This document shows, piece by piece, positions 8,655 to 20,829 of a DNA stretch of 64,000 nucleotides. Source of the DNA: Vagococcus humatus (GTDB lineage: Bacteria; Bacillota; Bacilli; Lactobacillales; Vagococcaceae); contig NZ_PXZH01000008.1 in assembly GCF_003950325.1 (NCBI RefSeq), positions 20,011-84,010 on the forward strand, read 5' to 3'. The notes beneath the pieces are model-generated. The model made no database searches. It had not been told where the DNA came from and worked only from the letters and a program-made list of their open reading frames with translations. A program made the position numbers and the translations under genes. The first letter of the stretch is position 1. The number at the start of each line of letters is the position of its first letter.

Positions 8655-9197
8655 ATGGATATTGGAAGTAAAATTAAAAATTTACGGGTGCAAAAAAATT
8701 TAACCCAGGAAGAACTAGGGGAACGAACAGATCTGTCTAAGGGATATATTAGTCAATTAGAAAGAGATTTAAGTTCTCCGTCTATGGAAACATTTTTTAC
8801 TATTTTAGAAGTATTAGGAACCACGCCACAAGATTTTTTTTCAGAAGAGGAAGAGGAACAAAAGGTTGTTTATCAAAAATCAGAGCGTACTACCTTTGTG
8901 GATGAAGAGCGACTTTATCAAATTGAATGGCTAGTTCCAAGCTCTAATGAAAATATTATGGAGCCTATTTTTTTGACCATGGAAGAACAAGGAGAGTTTA
9001 AAGAGTTTCCCCCTTCTATGTCAGATACTTTTGCTTATGTTATGGAAGGGGAAATTAGTATTCGCTTAGGTGCTAGAGTATATTATGCCACTAAGGGAGA
9101 ATCAATTTACTACCGAGGGACACGTTCCCACCAAATTAAAAATGTTGGAAATAAAGCCGCTAAGTTATTACTTGTGGTAACTAATTCATATTTATAG
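8655..9197 (+). CDS. potR: XRE-cupin transcriptional regulator of the polyamine transport operon
   Basis: A 180-residue protein with an N-terminal XRE helix-turn-helix (residues 4-60, [20 protein letters not shown]) and a C-terminal cupin barrel (about 110-178). This is the PuuR-type architecture, in which the cupin senses a small ligand. It is the first gene before potABCD, 22 bases from potA, in the same direction. In many Firmicutes this arrangement encodes a regulator of the spermidine/putrescine importer, so polyamine sensing is a well-grounded inference. The ribosome site GAAAGGAACC precedes the ATG. The palindrome and repeats in the leader at 8580-8640 may be its operator. Confidence 0.85.
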   Translation: MDIGSKIKNLRVQKNLTQEELGERTDLSKGYISQLERDLSSPSMETFFTILEVLGTTPQDFFSEEEEEQKVVYQKSERTTFVDEERLYQIEWLVPSSNENIMEPIFLTMEEQGEFKEFPPSMSDTFAYVMEGEISIRLGARVYYATKGESIYYRGTRSHQIKNVGNKAAKLLLVVTNSYL

Positions 9198-9219
9198 AAA
9201 AGAAGGAAAGGGTGTTTAC

Positions 9220-10317
9220 ATGGCACAAAATATCATAACATTTCATAATGTTCGAAAAGAATACGATGATCAGGTCGTCTTAAAAGACGTTAGTTTTGAA
9301 ATTGAACAAGGAAAATTCTATACGTTGTTAGGGCCTTCAGGTTGTGGTAAAACGACTATTTTGCGTTTAATCGCAGGGTTTATTGAAGCTAATCAAGGAG
9401 ATATCAGGTTAGAAGGAAAAAAAGTCAATGATATTCCTGCTAACAAACGTAAAGTAAATACAGTTTTCCAAGATTATGCCTTGTTTCCTCATTTAAATGT
9501 GTTCGATAATGTAGCTTTTGGTCTACGAATTAAAAAACTACCTAAAAAACAGATTGAACAAAAAGTGAAGGACGTTTTGCGAATGGTTCAGTTATCTGGT
9601 TTTGAAGAGCGAGAAATTAGTGAAATGTCTGGAGGACAACGGCAACGAGTAGCGATTGCGAGAGCTTTAGCTAATGAGCCAGAAGTCCTGCTTTTAGACG
9701 AACCTTTGTCGGCCTTAGATTTAAAGTTAAGAAAAGACATGCAATATGAGTTGCGTGAACTACAGCAGCGTTTAGGAATTACCTTTATTTTTGTTACCCA
9801 CGATCAAGAAGAAGCTTTAGCTATGAGTGATGAGATTTTTATTTTAAACAAAGGGGAAATTGTCCAAAGTGGGACGCCTGTTGATATTTATGATGAACCA
9901 ATTAACCGCTTTGTAGCAGACTTTATCGGCGAAAGTAATATTGTTAAAGGTAAAATGGTAGATGATTATCTAGTTGAGTTTGTTGGGAAAAAATTTGAAT
10001 GTGTCGACGGTGGTATGGGTAAAAATGAATCCGTAGAAGTCGTTTTAAGACCAGAAGATATTCAAATCACTTCCCCAGAAAAAGGTAAGATGCACGTAAC
10101 TGTGGATACTCAACTTTTTAGAGGAGTTCACTATGAAATTGTTTGTTTAGATGAAGAGGGGAATGAATGGGTCGTTCATTCTACTAGAAAAGCGACTGAA
10201 GGAGCTCATGTTGGTTTGTTTTTTGAACCAGAAGATATTCATGTTATGCGTTTTGGAGAATCAGAAGAAGAATTTGATGCTCGACTTGAAAGTTACGAAG
10301 AAGAACAGGAGGGATAA
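9220..10317 (+). CDS. potA: Spermidine/putrescine ABC transporter ATP-binding protein
   Basis: A 365-residue importer ATPase with Walker [10 protein letters not shown] (about residue 39), Q-loop, signature MSGGQRQR, Walker [18 protein letters not shown]-loop VTHDQEEA and a C-terminal TOBE domain. It energises PotBC. Position and length match PotA of low-GC Gram-positives. potB starts three bases after its stop. Membership in the potABCD set and the upstream PotR make polyamine uptake more likely than the related iron or sulfate systems. Confidence 0.93.
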   Translation: MAQNIITFHNVRKEYDDQVVLKDVSFEIEQGKFYTLLGPSGCGKTTILRLIAGFIEANQGDIRLEGKKVNDIPANKRKVNTVFQDYALFPHLNVFDNVAFGLRIKKLPKKQIEQKVKDVLRMVQLSGFEEREISEMSGGQRQRVAIARALANEPEVLLLDEPLSALDLKLRKDMQYELRELQQRLGITFIFVTHDQEEALAMSDEIFILNKGEIVQSGTPVDIYDEPINRFVADFIGESNIVKGKMVDDYLVEFVGKKFECVDGGMGKNESVEVVLRPEDIQITSPEKGKMHVTVDTQLFRGVHYEIVCLDEEGNEWVVHSTRKATEGAHVGLFFEPEDIHVMRFGESEEEFDARLESYEEEQEG

Positions 10318-10319
10318 GT

Positions 10320-11135
10320 ATGATGACAAAAGCTCGGCGTGTCTATTCCATTCCTTATGTTCTCTGGTTGCTTTTATTTGTGATTGCTCCAGTGTTGTTG
10401 ATTGTGTATCAATCCTTTATTGGGATGGATGGAAGTTATACGCTAGATAATTATAAAACCTATTTTGCTTCTAGCACTTATTTAAGAATGACCTTTAATT
10501 CAGTTTTATATGCATTTTTAATTACATTGATTGTGCTAGTCATTTCATATCCAGCTGCTTATATTTTAAATAAAACCAAGCACAAGCAGTTATGGTTAAT
10601 GCTAATTATTTTACCAACCTGGGTGAATTTATTACTTAAAGCTTATGCTTTTATTGGTATTTTTAGTATGCATGGTAGTGTCAATCATTTTCTAGAATTT
10701 ATTGGCATAGGCCCTAAACAACTTTTGTTTACTGATTTTAGTTTTATTTTTGTGGCAGCCTATATTGAAATTCCTTTTATGATTATGCCTATCTTTAATG
10801 CGTTAGAAGAGATGAACCCTTCATTTATTAGCGCCAGCGTAGATTTAGGGGCTAATGCTTGGCAGACTTTTTGGCAAGTTATTTTCCCGCTATCTTTAAA
10901 CGGGGTGAAAAGTGGTGTCCAAGCTGTATTTATTCCTTCTTTAAGTTTATTTATGTTAACGCGTTTAATCGGAGGAAACCGAGTAATTACCCTTGGAACA
11001 GCCATTGAAGAACATTTTATGGTGACACAAAACTGGGGGATGGGTTCAACTATTGGTGTAGTGCTAATTATTGCTATGTTAGCTATTATGTTAGTCACTG
11101 GAGAGAAAAAGAAAAAAAGGAGGCGAGCTAACTAA
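10320..11135 (+). CDS. potB: Spermidine/putrescine ABC transporter permease PotB
   Basis: An inner-membrane permease of 271 residues with six helices. The EAA-type loop is seen as ISASVDLGANAWQTFWQVIFPLS (about residues 174-194, shortened here by its key residues DLGAN and FPLS), the contact to PotA. The C terminus ends in a basic KKKKRRR tail. The start lies three bases after potA, and the stop overlaps the potC start by one base, so the four genes are translationally coupled. An ATGATG start pair leaves a one-residue ambiguity. Confidence 0.93.
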   Translation: MMTKARRVYSIPYVLWLLLFVIAPVLLIVYQSFIGMDGSYTLDNYKTYFASSTYLRMTFNSVLYAFLITLIVLVISYPAAYILNKTKHKQLWLMLIILPTWVNLLLKAYAFIGIFSMHGSVNHFLEFIGIGPKQLLFTDFSFIFVAAYIEIPFMIMPIFNALEEMNPSFISASVDLGANAWQTFWQVIFPLSLNGVKSGVQAVFIPSLSLFMLTRLIGGNRVITLGTAIEEHFMVTQNWGMGSTIGVVLIIAMLAIMLVTGEKKKKRRRAN

Positions 11136-11965
11136 TGAAAAAGAAAATTAATTGGCCTAACATTTATTTGTTTTTTGTGTTCATTTTACTGTACTTGCCG
11201 ATTTTTTATTTGATTTTTTATTCCTTTAATAGTGGCGGTAATATGAATCACTTTAGTGGGTTTACCTTAGAAAATTATCAAGCAGTGTTTGAAGATAAAC
11301 GCTTGATAGGCATTGTGCTAAACACTTTTCTATTAGCCTTTTTATCTGCTTTATTAGCTACGATGATTGGTGTGTTTGGTGCCATGATGATTTACTACAC
11401 GAAAAAAAGACAAGCTCGTAATACGTTACTAAGTTTTAATAATATTTTGATGGTATCACCAGACGTTATTATAGGAGCAAGTTTTTTAATCTTCTTTACT
11501 TTTTTAGGAATACGTCTAGGTTTTTCATCAGTTCTGTTATCTCACGTAGCGTTTAGTATTCCAATTGTAGTTTTAATGGTTTTGCCTAAACTTCAAGAGA
11601 TGAACGATTCTATGATCGACGCCGCAAAAGATTTAGGAGCTAATGCTTGGACGGTTATTAGTAAAGTCATCATTCCTTCTATTACGCCAGGAATTATTGC
11701 AGGCTACTTTATGGCATTTACTTATTCATTAGACGATTTCGCAGTAACTTTCTTTGTAACAGGTAACGGTTTTTCTACATTGTCAGTTGAAATTTATTCC
11801 CGGGCTAGACAAGGAATTAGTTTAGAAATTAATGCATTAAGTGCTTTATTATTTCTATTTTCTTTATTCCTAGTGATTGGTTATTATTTTATTAGCCAAA
11901 GTAATATGTCTAAAAAACAGCGACGTCTTCGTAAACAGCATGAGGAGGTAGCTCATATTCTATGA
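11135..11965 (+). CDS. potC: Spermidine/putrescine ABC transporter permease PotC
   Basis: The second six-helix permease, 276 residues, with the EAA-type loop containing AAKDLGANAWTVISKVI. It pairs with PotB to form the channel. It starts on the last base of the potB stop and overlaps potD by four bases (ATGA). Motifs such as YSLDDFAVTFFVTG are typical of PotC. Confidence 0.93.
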   Translation: MKKKINWPNIYLFFVFILLYLPIFYLIFYSFNSGGNMNHFSGFTLENYQAVFEDKRLIGIVLNTFLLAFLSALLATMIGVFGAMMIYYTKKRQARNTLLSFNNILMVSPDVIIGASFLIFFTFLGIRLGFSSVLLSHVAFSIPIVVLMVLPKLQEMNDSMIDAAKDLGANAWTVISKVIIPSITPGIIAGYFMAFTYSLDDFAVTFFVTGNGFSTLSVEIYSRARQGISLEINALSALLFLFSLFLVIGYYFISQSNMSKKQRRLRKQHEEVAHIL

Positions 11966-13035
11966 AAAATTTAAAAGTTTTATTTATTGGCATTTTAGCG
12001 ATTATCGGGGTTTTGTTTGTGTCTAGTCGCCAATTAGAGAAAGCCCAGGGATTTTCAGGGAGTAATACGGTAACGATTTATAACTGGGGAGATTATATCG
12101 ATCCAGCTCTGTTAAAAAAGTTTGAAAAAGAGACTGGGTATAAGGTAAGTTATGAAACTTTTGACTCCAATGAAGCTATGTTCACTAAAATTCAACAAGG
12201 TGGAACAGGCTATGATATTACGATTCCTAGTGAATACATGATCCAAAAAATGATGAAAGCAGATATGTTAGTTCCTTTAGACTATGGGAAGATCAAAGGG
12301 ATGCAGCACATTGATTCTCGTTTTTTAGATTTGGATTTTGATCCTGAAAATAAGTATTCTATTCCTTATTTTTGGGGAACTTTAGGGATTATTTATAACG
12401 ATAAATTTGTGGCTAAACAAGATATGCAGCATTGGGATGATTTATGGCAAAAAGGTTTAGCCAACAATGTTATGCTGATTGATGGTGCTAGAGAAGTAAT
12501 TGGTTTGTCGTTAAATAGCTTAGGTTATTCGCTAAATAGTTTGAATAATAAAGAACTAACTCAAGCATCTAAAAAATTAGATAGTCTTCCTACAAATGTT
12601 AAAGCTATTGTAGCAGATGAAATTAAGATGTATATGATCAATGAAGAAAGTGCTGTGGCTGTTTCATTTTCAGGGGAAGCAGCTGAAATGTTAGATGGCA
12701 ACGATCATCTCCATTATGTTATTCCATCAGAAGGTTCTAATTTATGGTTTGATAATATTGTGATTCCTAAAACCGTTCGGAATAAAGAAGGTGCCTATGC
12801 GTTTATTAATTTTATGTTGAAACCAGAAAATGCAGCTCAAAATGCTGAATACATTGGTTATTCGACTCCTAATAAAGAAGCGTTGGACTTACTGCCAAAA
12901 GATATTTCCCAAGATAAACAGTTTTATCCAGATGATAGTACTATTTCTCATTTGGAAGTATATAAAGACTTAGGTCCAGAATATTTAGGAATTTACAATG
13001 ATCTATTTTTAGAATTTAAAATGCACCGAAAATAA
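11962..13035 (+). CDS. potD: Spermidine/putrescine ABC transporter substrate-binding protein
   Basis: A 357-residue extracellular binding protein. The N terminus has one hydrophobic segment (residues 4-22), but I see no lipobox cysteine, so it may stay anchored by an uncleaved or type-I signal rather than by lipid. The mature part starts with VTIYNWGDYIDPALLKKFEK, a hallmark of the PotD/PotF group. It captures spermidine or putrescine and delivers it to PotBC. It ends the operon before a strong terminator. Confidence 0.92.
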   Translation: MKNLKVLFIGILAIIGVLFVSSRQLEKAQGFSGSNTVTIYNWGDYIDPALLKKFEKETGYKVSYETFDSNEAMFTKIQQGGTGYDITIPSEYMIQKMMKADMLVPLDYGKIKGMQHIDSRFLDLDFDPENKYSIPYFWGTLGIIYNDKFVAKQDMQHWDDLWQKGLANNVMLIDGAREVIGLSLNSLGYSLNSLNNKELTQASKKLDSLPTNVKAIVADEIKMYMINEESAVAVSFSGEAAEMLDGNDHLHYVIPSEGSNLWFDNIVIPKTVRNKEGAYAFINFMLKPENAAQNAEYIGYSTPNKEALDLLPKDISQDKQFYPDDSTISHLEVYKDLGPEYLGIYNDLFLEFKMHRK

Positions 13036-13078
13036 AACACAAGCAAGTCTTAATAGGGCTTGCTTGTGTTTTATTATT
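13034..13078 (+). terminator. Terminator of the potRABCD operon
   Basis: AAAACACAAGCAAG pairs with CTTGCTTGTGTTTT over an 11-base loop, followed by a T-rich run. Confidence 0.88.
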
Positions 13079-13134
13079 TTCAGGATTGAAGATATGATAC
13101 ACTTATGACAAAGAATAAAAGAAAGGTGAGTGCC

Positions 13135-14514
13135 ATGGAAATTCACGAGATTGTGTCTAAGCAACGCCAATTTTTTAATAAACAACATAGTCAACCGATT
13201 GCTTATCGACTTTTTCAATTAGATCGCTTAGAAAAGCTAATTAAAACCTACGAAAAAGAGTTATTGGCAGCTTTGAAAAAAGATTTAGGGAAACAGTCAA
13301 CGGAAGCCTATATGACTGAAATTGGTTTAGTTTATCGCAGTCTTAATCAAATGAAAAAAAATCTAACTACTTGGTTAAAACCGACAGCTGTTTCCACTCC
13401 GTTTTATTTACAACCAGCTAAAAGTAAGGTAGTGAAACGTTCTTATGGTGTGTGTTTGATTATTTCTCCTTATAACTATCCTGTTTTGTTAGCTATGGAT
13501 CCACTTATAGGTGCCATTGCAGGAGGGAATACGGTCGTGTTAGGTTTATCTGAACACACTCCCTATGTTAACCAAGTATTGTTTACTAGTTTTCAAGAGT
13601 TTTTCTGCTCAAACTATATTTATTTATATGAAAGTAACCAAAAAAATAATCAATTGGTTTTAAAAGAACAGTTTGATAAAATATTTTTTACAGGGAGTCC
13701 CAAAGTAGGTCAAATTGTTTTAGAAGCGGCTAGTCAATACTTAACCCCTACTACCTTAGAATTAGGTGGAAAAAGTCCTGCAGTTGTCTTAAAAGATGCT
13801 AAACTTAAACAAGCAGCTGAACGGATTGTTTGGGGAAAATTTTTAAATGCAGGGGCTACCTGTGTTGCTCCAGATTATGTATTAGTTGAACGTGACGTGT
13901 TAGGGCCTTTTTTAACTGAAGTGAAAGAAGCGTTAAGTCGTTTTTACGGTAGACATCCAAGACGTTCTAAAGCCTATGCTAGAATCGGAACAGATCAACA
14001 GTTAAACCGGCTGATTGAATTACTTAAAGCAGATCAGGATTGGTTGTACTTGGGAGGGAGATATAGTAAAATGAGTCGTTATCTCTCGCCAACGATTTTA
14101 CTTGGCAGTTTAGACACACCTATGAATGCGATGGAAAATGAAATTTTTGGCCCTATTTTACCTATTTTAGTAATGGAGAATGAACAAGCAGGTCATGATT
14201 TTATTCGGCAACACGCGACTCCTCTAGCTTTTTATTTGTTTACAGAAAGCAAAAGTAAGCAAACAGATTGGTTAGCTACCCATCAGTTTGGAGGAGCGAC
14301 GATTAATGACACTATTTTACACTTAACCAATCACCAATTACCTTTTGGTGGTATTGGTCAATCAGGGATGGGAAATTATCATGGAAAATATAGCTTGAGA
14401 GCTTTTACCTATGATCAGGCACAGCTAACTCGGTATAATTTTCCTAATTTGCCGGTGATGCACCCTCCTTATACTCCTATCAAGAAACAACTTATCCGTC
14501 TTTTCTTAAAATAA
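13135..14514 (+). CDS. Class-3-type aldehyde dehydrogenase
   Basis: An NAD(P)-dependent aldehyde dehydrogenase of 459 residues, the length of the class 3/YwdH group that acts on fatty or aromatic aldehydes. LELGGKSP carries the general-base Glu (about residue 211) and NAGATCVAPDYVLV the nucleophile Cys (about 245). The co-substrate pocket motif GSPKVGQIV is also seen. The ATG at 13135 was chosen because AAAGGTGAG precedes it; an in-frame ATG at 13105 lacks a site. It is a single gene between the pot operon and ispE. Its physiological aldehyde is unknown. Confidence 0.87.
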   Translation: MEIHEIVSKQRQFFNKQHSQPIAYRLFQLDRLEKLIKTYEKELLAALKKDLGKQSTEAYMTEIGLVYRSLNQMKKNLTTWLKPTAVSTPFYLQPAKSKVVKRSYGVCLIISPYNYPVLLAMDPLIGAIAGGNTVVLGLSEHTPYVNQVLFTSFQEFFCSNYIYLYESNQKNNQLVLKEQFDKIFFTGSPKVGQIVLEAASQYLTPTTLELGGKSPAVVLKDAKLKQAAERIVWGKFLNAGATCVAPDYVLVERDVLGPFLTEVKEALSRFYGRHPRRSKAYARIGTDQQLNRLIELLKADQDWLYLGGRYSKMSRYLSPTILLGSLDTPMNAMENEIFGPILPILVMENEQAGHDFIRQHATPLAFYLFTESKSKQTDWLATHQFGGATINDTILHLTNHQLPFGGIGQSGMGNYHGKYSLRAFTYDQAQLTRYNFPNLPVMHPPYTPIKKQLIRLFLK

Positions 14515-14541
14515 GTCAATGAAGAAGTGAGGTGGCTCCTT

Positions 14542-15390
14542 ATGGAATTAATAGAAAAAGCCCCAGCAAAAATTAATCTAGGTCTAGATGTATTATCTAA
14601 ACGACCAGATGGTTATCATGAATTAGAAATGATTATGACAAGTATCGATTTAGCAGATCGCTTAACCTTTCAACCACTTCCTACGAAAGAAATTGAAATT
14701 GTCACTAATTGTAGTTTTTTACCTTTAGATAAAAAGAATAATATTTATCAAACAGTGCAGTTGTTACAACAGAATTATGGTGTTAATGAAGGGGTTAGAA
14801 TTCATTTGCAAAAAGAAATTCCTGTAGCAGCTGGTTTAGGTGGAGGAAGTAGTGATGCAGCTGCTACATTGCGAGGCTTAAATCGTTTGTGGCAGTTAAA
14901 TCTTCCGATGACTGAATTAGAACAATTAGGAGATGCAATTGGAACAGATGTGCCCTATTGTGTACAAGGTAAAACATCAAGAGTGACTGGCCGAGGGGAA
15001 ATTGTGACTACACTCCCTCCTATTCCGCCATGTTGGGTAGTAGTGGCTAAACCTAAAGTCAGTGTTTCTACTGGAAAAATTTTTAAATTAGTGGCTGTTG
15101 AAGAGTTGTATCATCCAAATATTTCGGCGATTGAAGCCGCTATTTTGGAACAAAATTATTTTGAGATGGTCAATCATTTAGGTAATTCTTTAGAGCCAGT
15201 GACAGCGAAGCGTTATCCTCAAGTTCATCTGTTAAAAGAAAAATTTATGCAGTTTGGAGCTGACGGGGCAGTTATGAGTGGCAGTGGTCCTACTGTTTTT
15301 GGTTTGTGTCATAAGTATTCCCGAGCTAAAAGGGTGTATAACGGCTTGAAAGGTTTTTGCGATCATGTAAGTATTGTGCGAACTTTATAA
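14542..15390 (+). CDS. ispE: 4-diphosphocytidyl-2-C-methyl-D-erythritol kinase (GHMP kinase)
   Basis: A 282-residue GHMP kinase with the IspE-type opening KAPAKINLGLDVL, the ATP loop PVAAGLGGGSSDAAATLRGL (about residues 94-113) and the C-terminal MSGSGPTVFG. IspE phosphorylates CDP-methylerythritol in the MEP isoprenoid route. Enterococci and relatives make isoprenoids by the mevalonate route, and ispE is often kept there without the other MEP genes, so its real role here may differ (established for the group, not tested here). The ATG at 14542 follows a GAGGTGG site. Its place near rsmA and metG matches the B. subtilis origin arm. Confidence 0.88.
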   Translation: MELIEKAPAKINLGLDVLSKRPDGYHELEMIMTSIDLADRLTFQPLPTKEIEIVTNCSFLPLDKKNNIYQTVQLLQQNYGVNEGVRIHLQKEIPVAAGLGGGSSDAAATLRGLNRLWQLNLPMTELEQLGDAIGTDVPYCVQGKTSRVTGRGEIVTTLPPIPPCWVVVAKPKVSVSTGKIFKLVAVEELYHPNISAIEAAILEQNYFEMVNHLGNSLEPVTAKRYPQVHLLKEKFMQFGADGAVMSGSGPTVFGLCHKYSRAKRVYNGLKGFCDHVSIVRTL

Positions 15391-15420
15391 AAAAAGAAGA
15401 GGCTAGCCTCTTCTTTTTTT
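15391..15420. terminator. Bidirectional terminator between ispE and the metallo-hydrolase
   Basis: The perfect palindrome AAGAAGAGGC/TAGCCTCTTCTT with A and T runs on both sides separates the converging genes. Confidence 0.85.
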
Positions 15421-15429
15421 TAGATTAAA

Positions 15430-16116
15430 TTAGATTAAATCAAGGACTTTTCCAATTGGTAAAATAACTCCTTGTCTAGGATCATCTAGGGCTTGGATAA
15501 AATCTTCAGGATTTTGATTGATTAAAGGGAAGGTATTGAAGTGAATAGGCACTACTTGATTTGCTTGAATCCATCTAGCTGCTTTGGCTGCTTCTTTTGG
15601 CCCCATAGTAAAGTTATCTCCAATAGGTAAGAAAGCGTAGTCTAGTTGGTGGCTGTGGCCAATGAGTTTCATGTCATAAAATAAACCAGTATCACCTGCA
15701 TGATAAATAGCTTTGCCTTCAGCTTCTAGTACAAAGCCAGCAGCTAAACCTAACGTGATTAAACTGCCGTCACTTTCTTCGTAAGTGGATCCATGAATCG
15801 CAGAAGTCATAAAAAGTTTACCAAAATCAAAGTTATAGGCTCCTCCAGGTTGCATACCATGAGTTTTGAGCCCTTTGTTAGCAAAGTAAGTCGCTATTTC
15901 AAAATTAGCAATAATGGTGGCGTCATTTTGACGAGCGATAGCTTCTGTATCACCAATGTGGTCATTGTGGGCATGTGTCAGTAAAATATAGTCTACTTGA
16001 AGATCTGAAACGGTTAAATCAGATAAAGGGTTGTCTGTAATATATGGGTCGATAATCAGTCGGCTCTTTTCTGTTTCAATCTGCAAACAAGCCTGTCCGT
16101 GCCAAGAAATTTTCAT
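15430..16116 (-). CDS. Metal-dependent hydrolase, UPF0173/YtkL-type metallo-beta-lactamase fold
   Basis: A 228-residue metallo-beta-lactamase-fold protein with the dinuclear metal motif THAHNDHIGD (about residues 50-59), later HAGDTG and the terminal HFNTFP histidine. The compact form and opening MKISWHGQACLQIE match the UPF0173 family (YtkL), whose substrate is unknown. The start at 16116 follows AAAGGAGG on the minus strand; the frame is open 15 codons further without a site. It is a single gene, divergent from metG. Confidence 0.87.
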   Translation of the reverse strand: MKISWHGQACLQIETEKSRLIIDPYITDNPLSDLTVSDLQVDYILLTHAHNDHIGDTEAIARQNDATIIANFEIATYFANKGLKTHGMQPGGAYNFDFGKLFMTSAIHGSTYEESDGSLITLGLAAGFVLEAEGKAIYHAGDTGLFYDMKLIGHSHQLDYAFLPIGDNFTMGPKEAAKAARWIQANQVVPIHFNTFPLINQNPEDFIQALDDPRQGVILPIGKVLDLI

Positions 16117-16226
16117 AGTAAAGTTTCCTCCTTTAAGTGTGGGATTTATCCTTATAACCATATTGTAACATGATAAAAAAGCGTTACCAAAAAGGAAGAA
16201 GAAAACTGAGGAGAATATTTAACCTT

Positions 16227-16256
16227 TTGAGCTTTTTTTTAAAAATATGGTATACT
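16227..16256 (+). promoter_or_regulatory. metG: Sigma-A promoter of metG
   Basis: TTGAGC (16227-16232), an 18-base spacer, then TATACT (16251-16256). The start codon is 60 bases downstream, behind AGAAGGAGG. No T-box or SAM riboswitch is seen in this short leader. Confidence 0.65.
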
Positions 16257-16294
16257 GTTATGGAAATCTTAATCAGGAGAGACTGCTTTTCTAA

Positions 16295-18322
<2,028 letters not shown>

Positions 18323-18329
18323 ATAATTA

Positions 18330-18372
18330 GAAAACGATTGAAGGGAGATATCATCTCTTTTCAGTCGTTTTC
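18330..18372 (+). other. Long hairpin between metG and tatD
   Basis: GAAAACGATTGAA pairs with TTCAGTCGTTTTC (one G-T or mismatch), with an inner AGATATCATCT-type stem. It ends only eight bases before the AGGAGG of tatD. It may be a leaky terminator, a processing site, or a structure that limits tatD translation. Confidence 0.5.
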
Positions 18373-18391
18373 ATTGTTTAGGAGGAAAGAC

Positions 18392-19161
18392 ATGAATATT
18401 TTTGATACACATACCCATCTTAATGCAGAGCAGTTTAAAGAAGATATTCCAGAAGCTATTGCTCGCGCTAAAGAGTTAGCTGTGACCAAAATGGCAGTGG
18501 TAGGGTTTGACGCTTTAACTATTGAAAAGTCATTAGAATTAAGTCAAAACTACTCAGAAATTGTCAGTATTATTGGTTGGCATCCGACTGAGGCAGGTAG
18601 CTATACGAAAGATGTAGAGCAGAAGTTACAGAAATTGTTAGAGAGACCTAAAGTAGTTGGGTTAGGAGAAATAGGGTTAGATTATTATTGGATGGAAGAC
18701 CCTAAAGAAGTTCAAGAAAAAGTCTTCCGAAGACAAATAGGAATCGCTCGGGAAATGAATTTACCTATTAGCGTGCATACCCGAGATGCTTTGGAAGATA
18801 CTTATCGTATTTTAAAAGAAGAAAAAATTCATCAAGTTGGCGGGATTATGCATAGTTTTAGTGGAGATGAGGAATGGATGGAACGTTTCTTAGATTTAGG
18901 CATGCATATTTCCTTTAGTGGAGTTGTAACCTTTAAAAAGGCCTTAGACGTCAAAGAGGCTGCTAAACGGGTACCATTAGATAGAATGCTTGTTGAAACT
19001 GATGCTCCTTATCTTGCCCCTGTACCTTACCGAGGAAAACGGAATGAACCAGGCTATACCCGTTATGTTGTAGAGTATTTAGCTGAACTTCGTCAGTTGT
19101 CTGTTGAAGAAATATCTGAAAGAACATGGACAAATGCCCATAATTTATTTAAAATCAAAGC

Positions 19162-19165
<4 letters not shown>
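18392..19165 (+). CDS. TatD-family metal-dependent deoxyribonuclease
   Basis: A TIM-barrel metal hydrolase of 257 residues. Visible metal ligands are FDTHTHL at the N terminus, GEIGLDYYW (about residue 91), SVHTRDA (about 128), MHSFSG (about 153) and ETDAPYLAP (about 205). TatD proteins are 3'-5' exonucleases on DNA and RNA. The ATG at 18392 follows a clean AGGAGG; an open frame upstream runs into the hairpin. The stop overlaps the rnmV start by four bases, so the two are coupled, as in many Firmicutes (yabD-rnmV). Confidence 0.92.
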
Positions 19166-20663
<1,498 letters not shown>

Positions 20664-20757
20664 CTGTGGATATCTTATTTTTAATTGTCTAGTTAATAAT
20701 TATTTGTGGATAAATCGCTTACTTATTAACAAAAAATGGGGATAAATAAACAACGCA

Positions 20758-20795
20758 TAAAAAAACTCAACTTATTCACAAGTTGAGTTTTTTGA
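20758..20795. terminator. Terminator of msmK (bidirectional)
   Basis: AAACTCAACTT pairs with AAGTTGAGTTT over ATTCAC, with A and T runs on both sides. It serves mainly msmK on the minus strand and backs up the rsmA terminator. Confidence 0.82.
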
Positions 20796-20829
20796 AAATT
20801 TGGTAATAAGACCAAATTGAGGGGGTTAA

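Noticed and set aside
10760..11098. A 112-codon minus-strand frame inside potB
   Set aside because: It mirrors membrane helices of potB, with no ribosome site or own context.
16180..16193. Second cre-like site (AAAAAGCGTTACCA) near metG
   Set aside because: It matches the consensus at only about 11 of 14 positions, lacks the leading TG, and sits near housekeeping genes.
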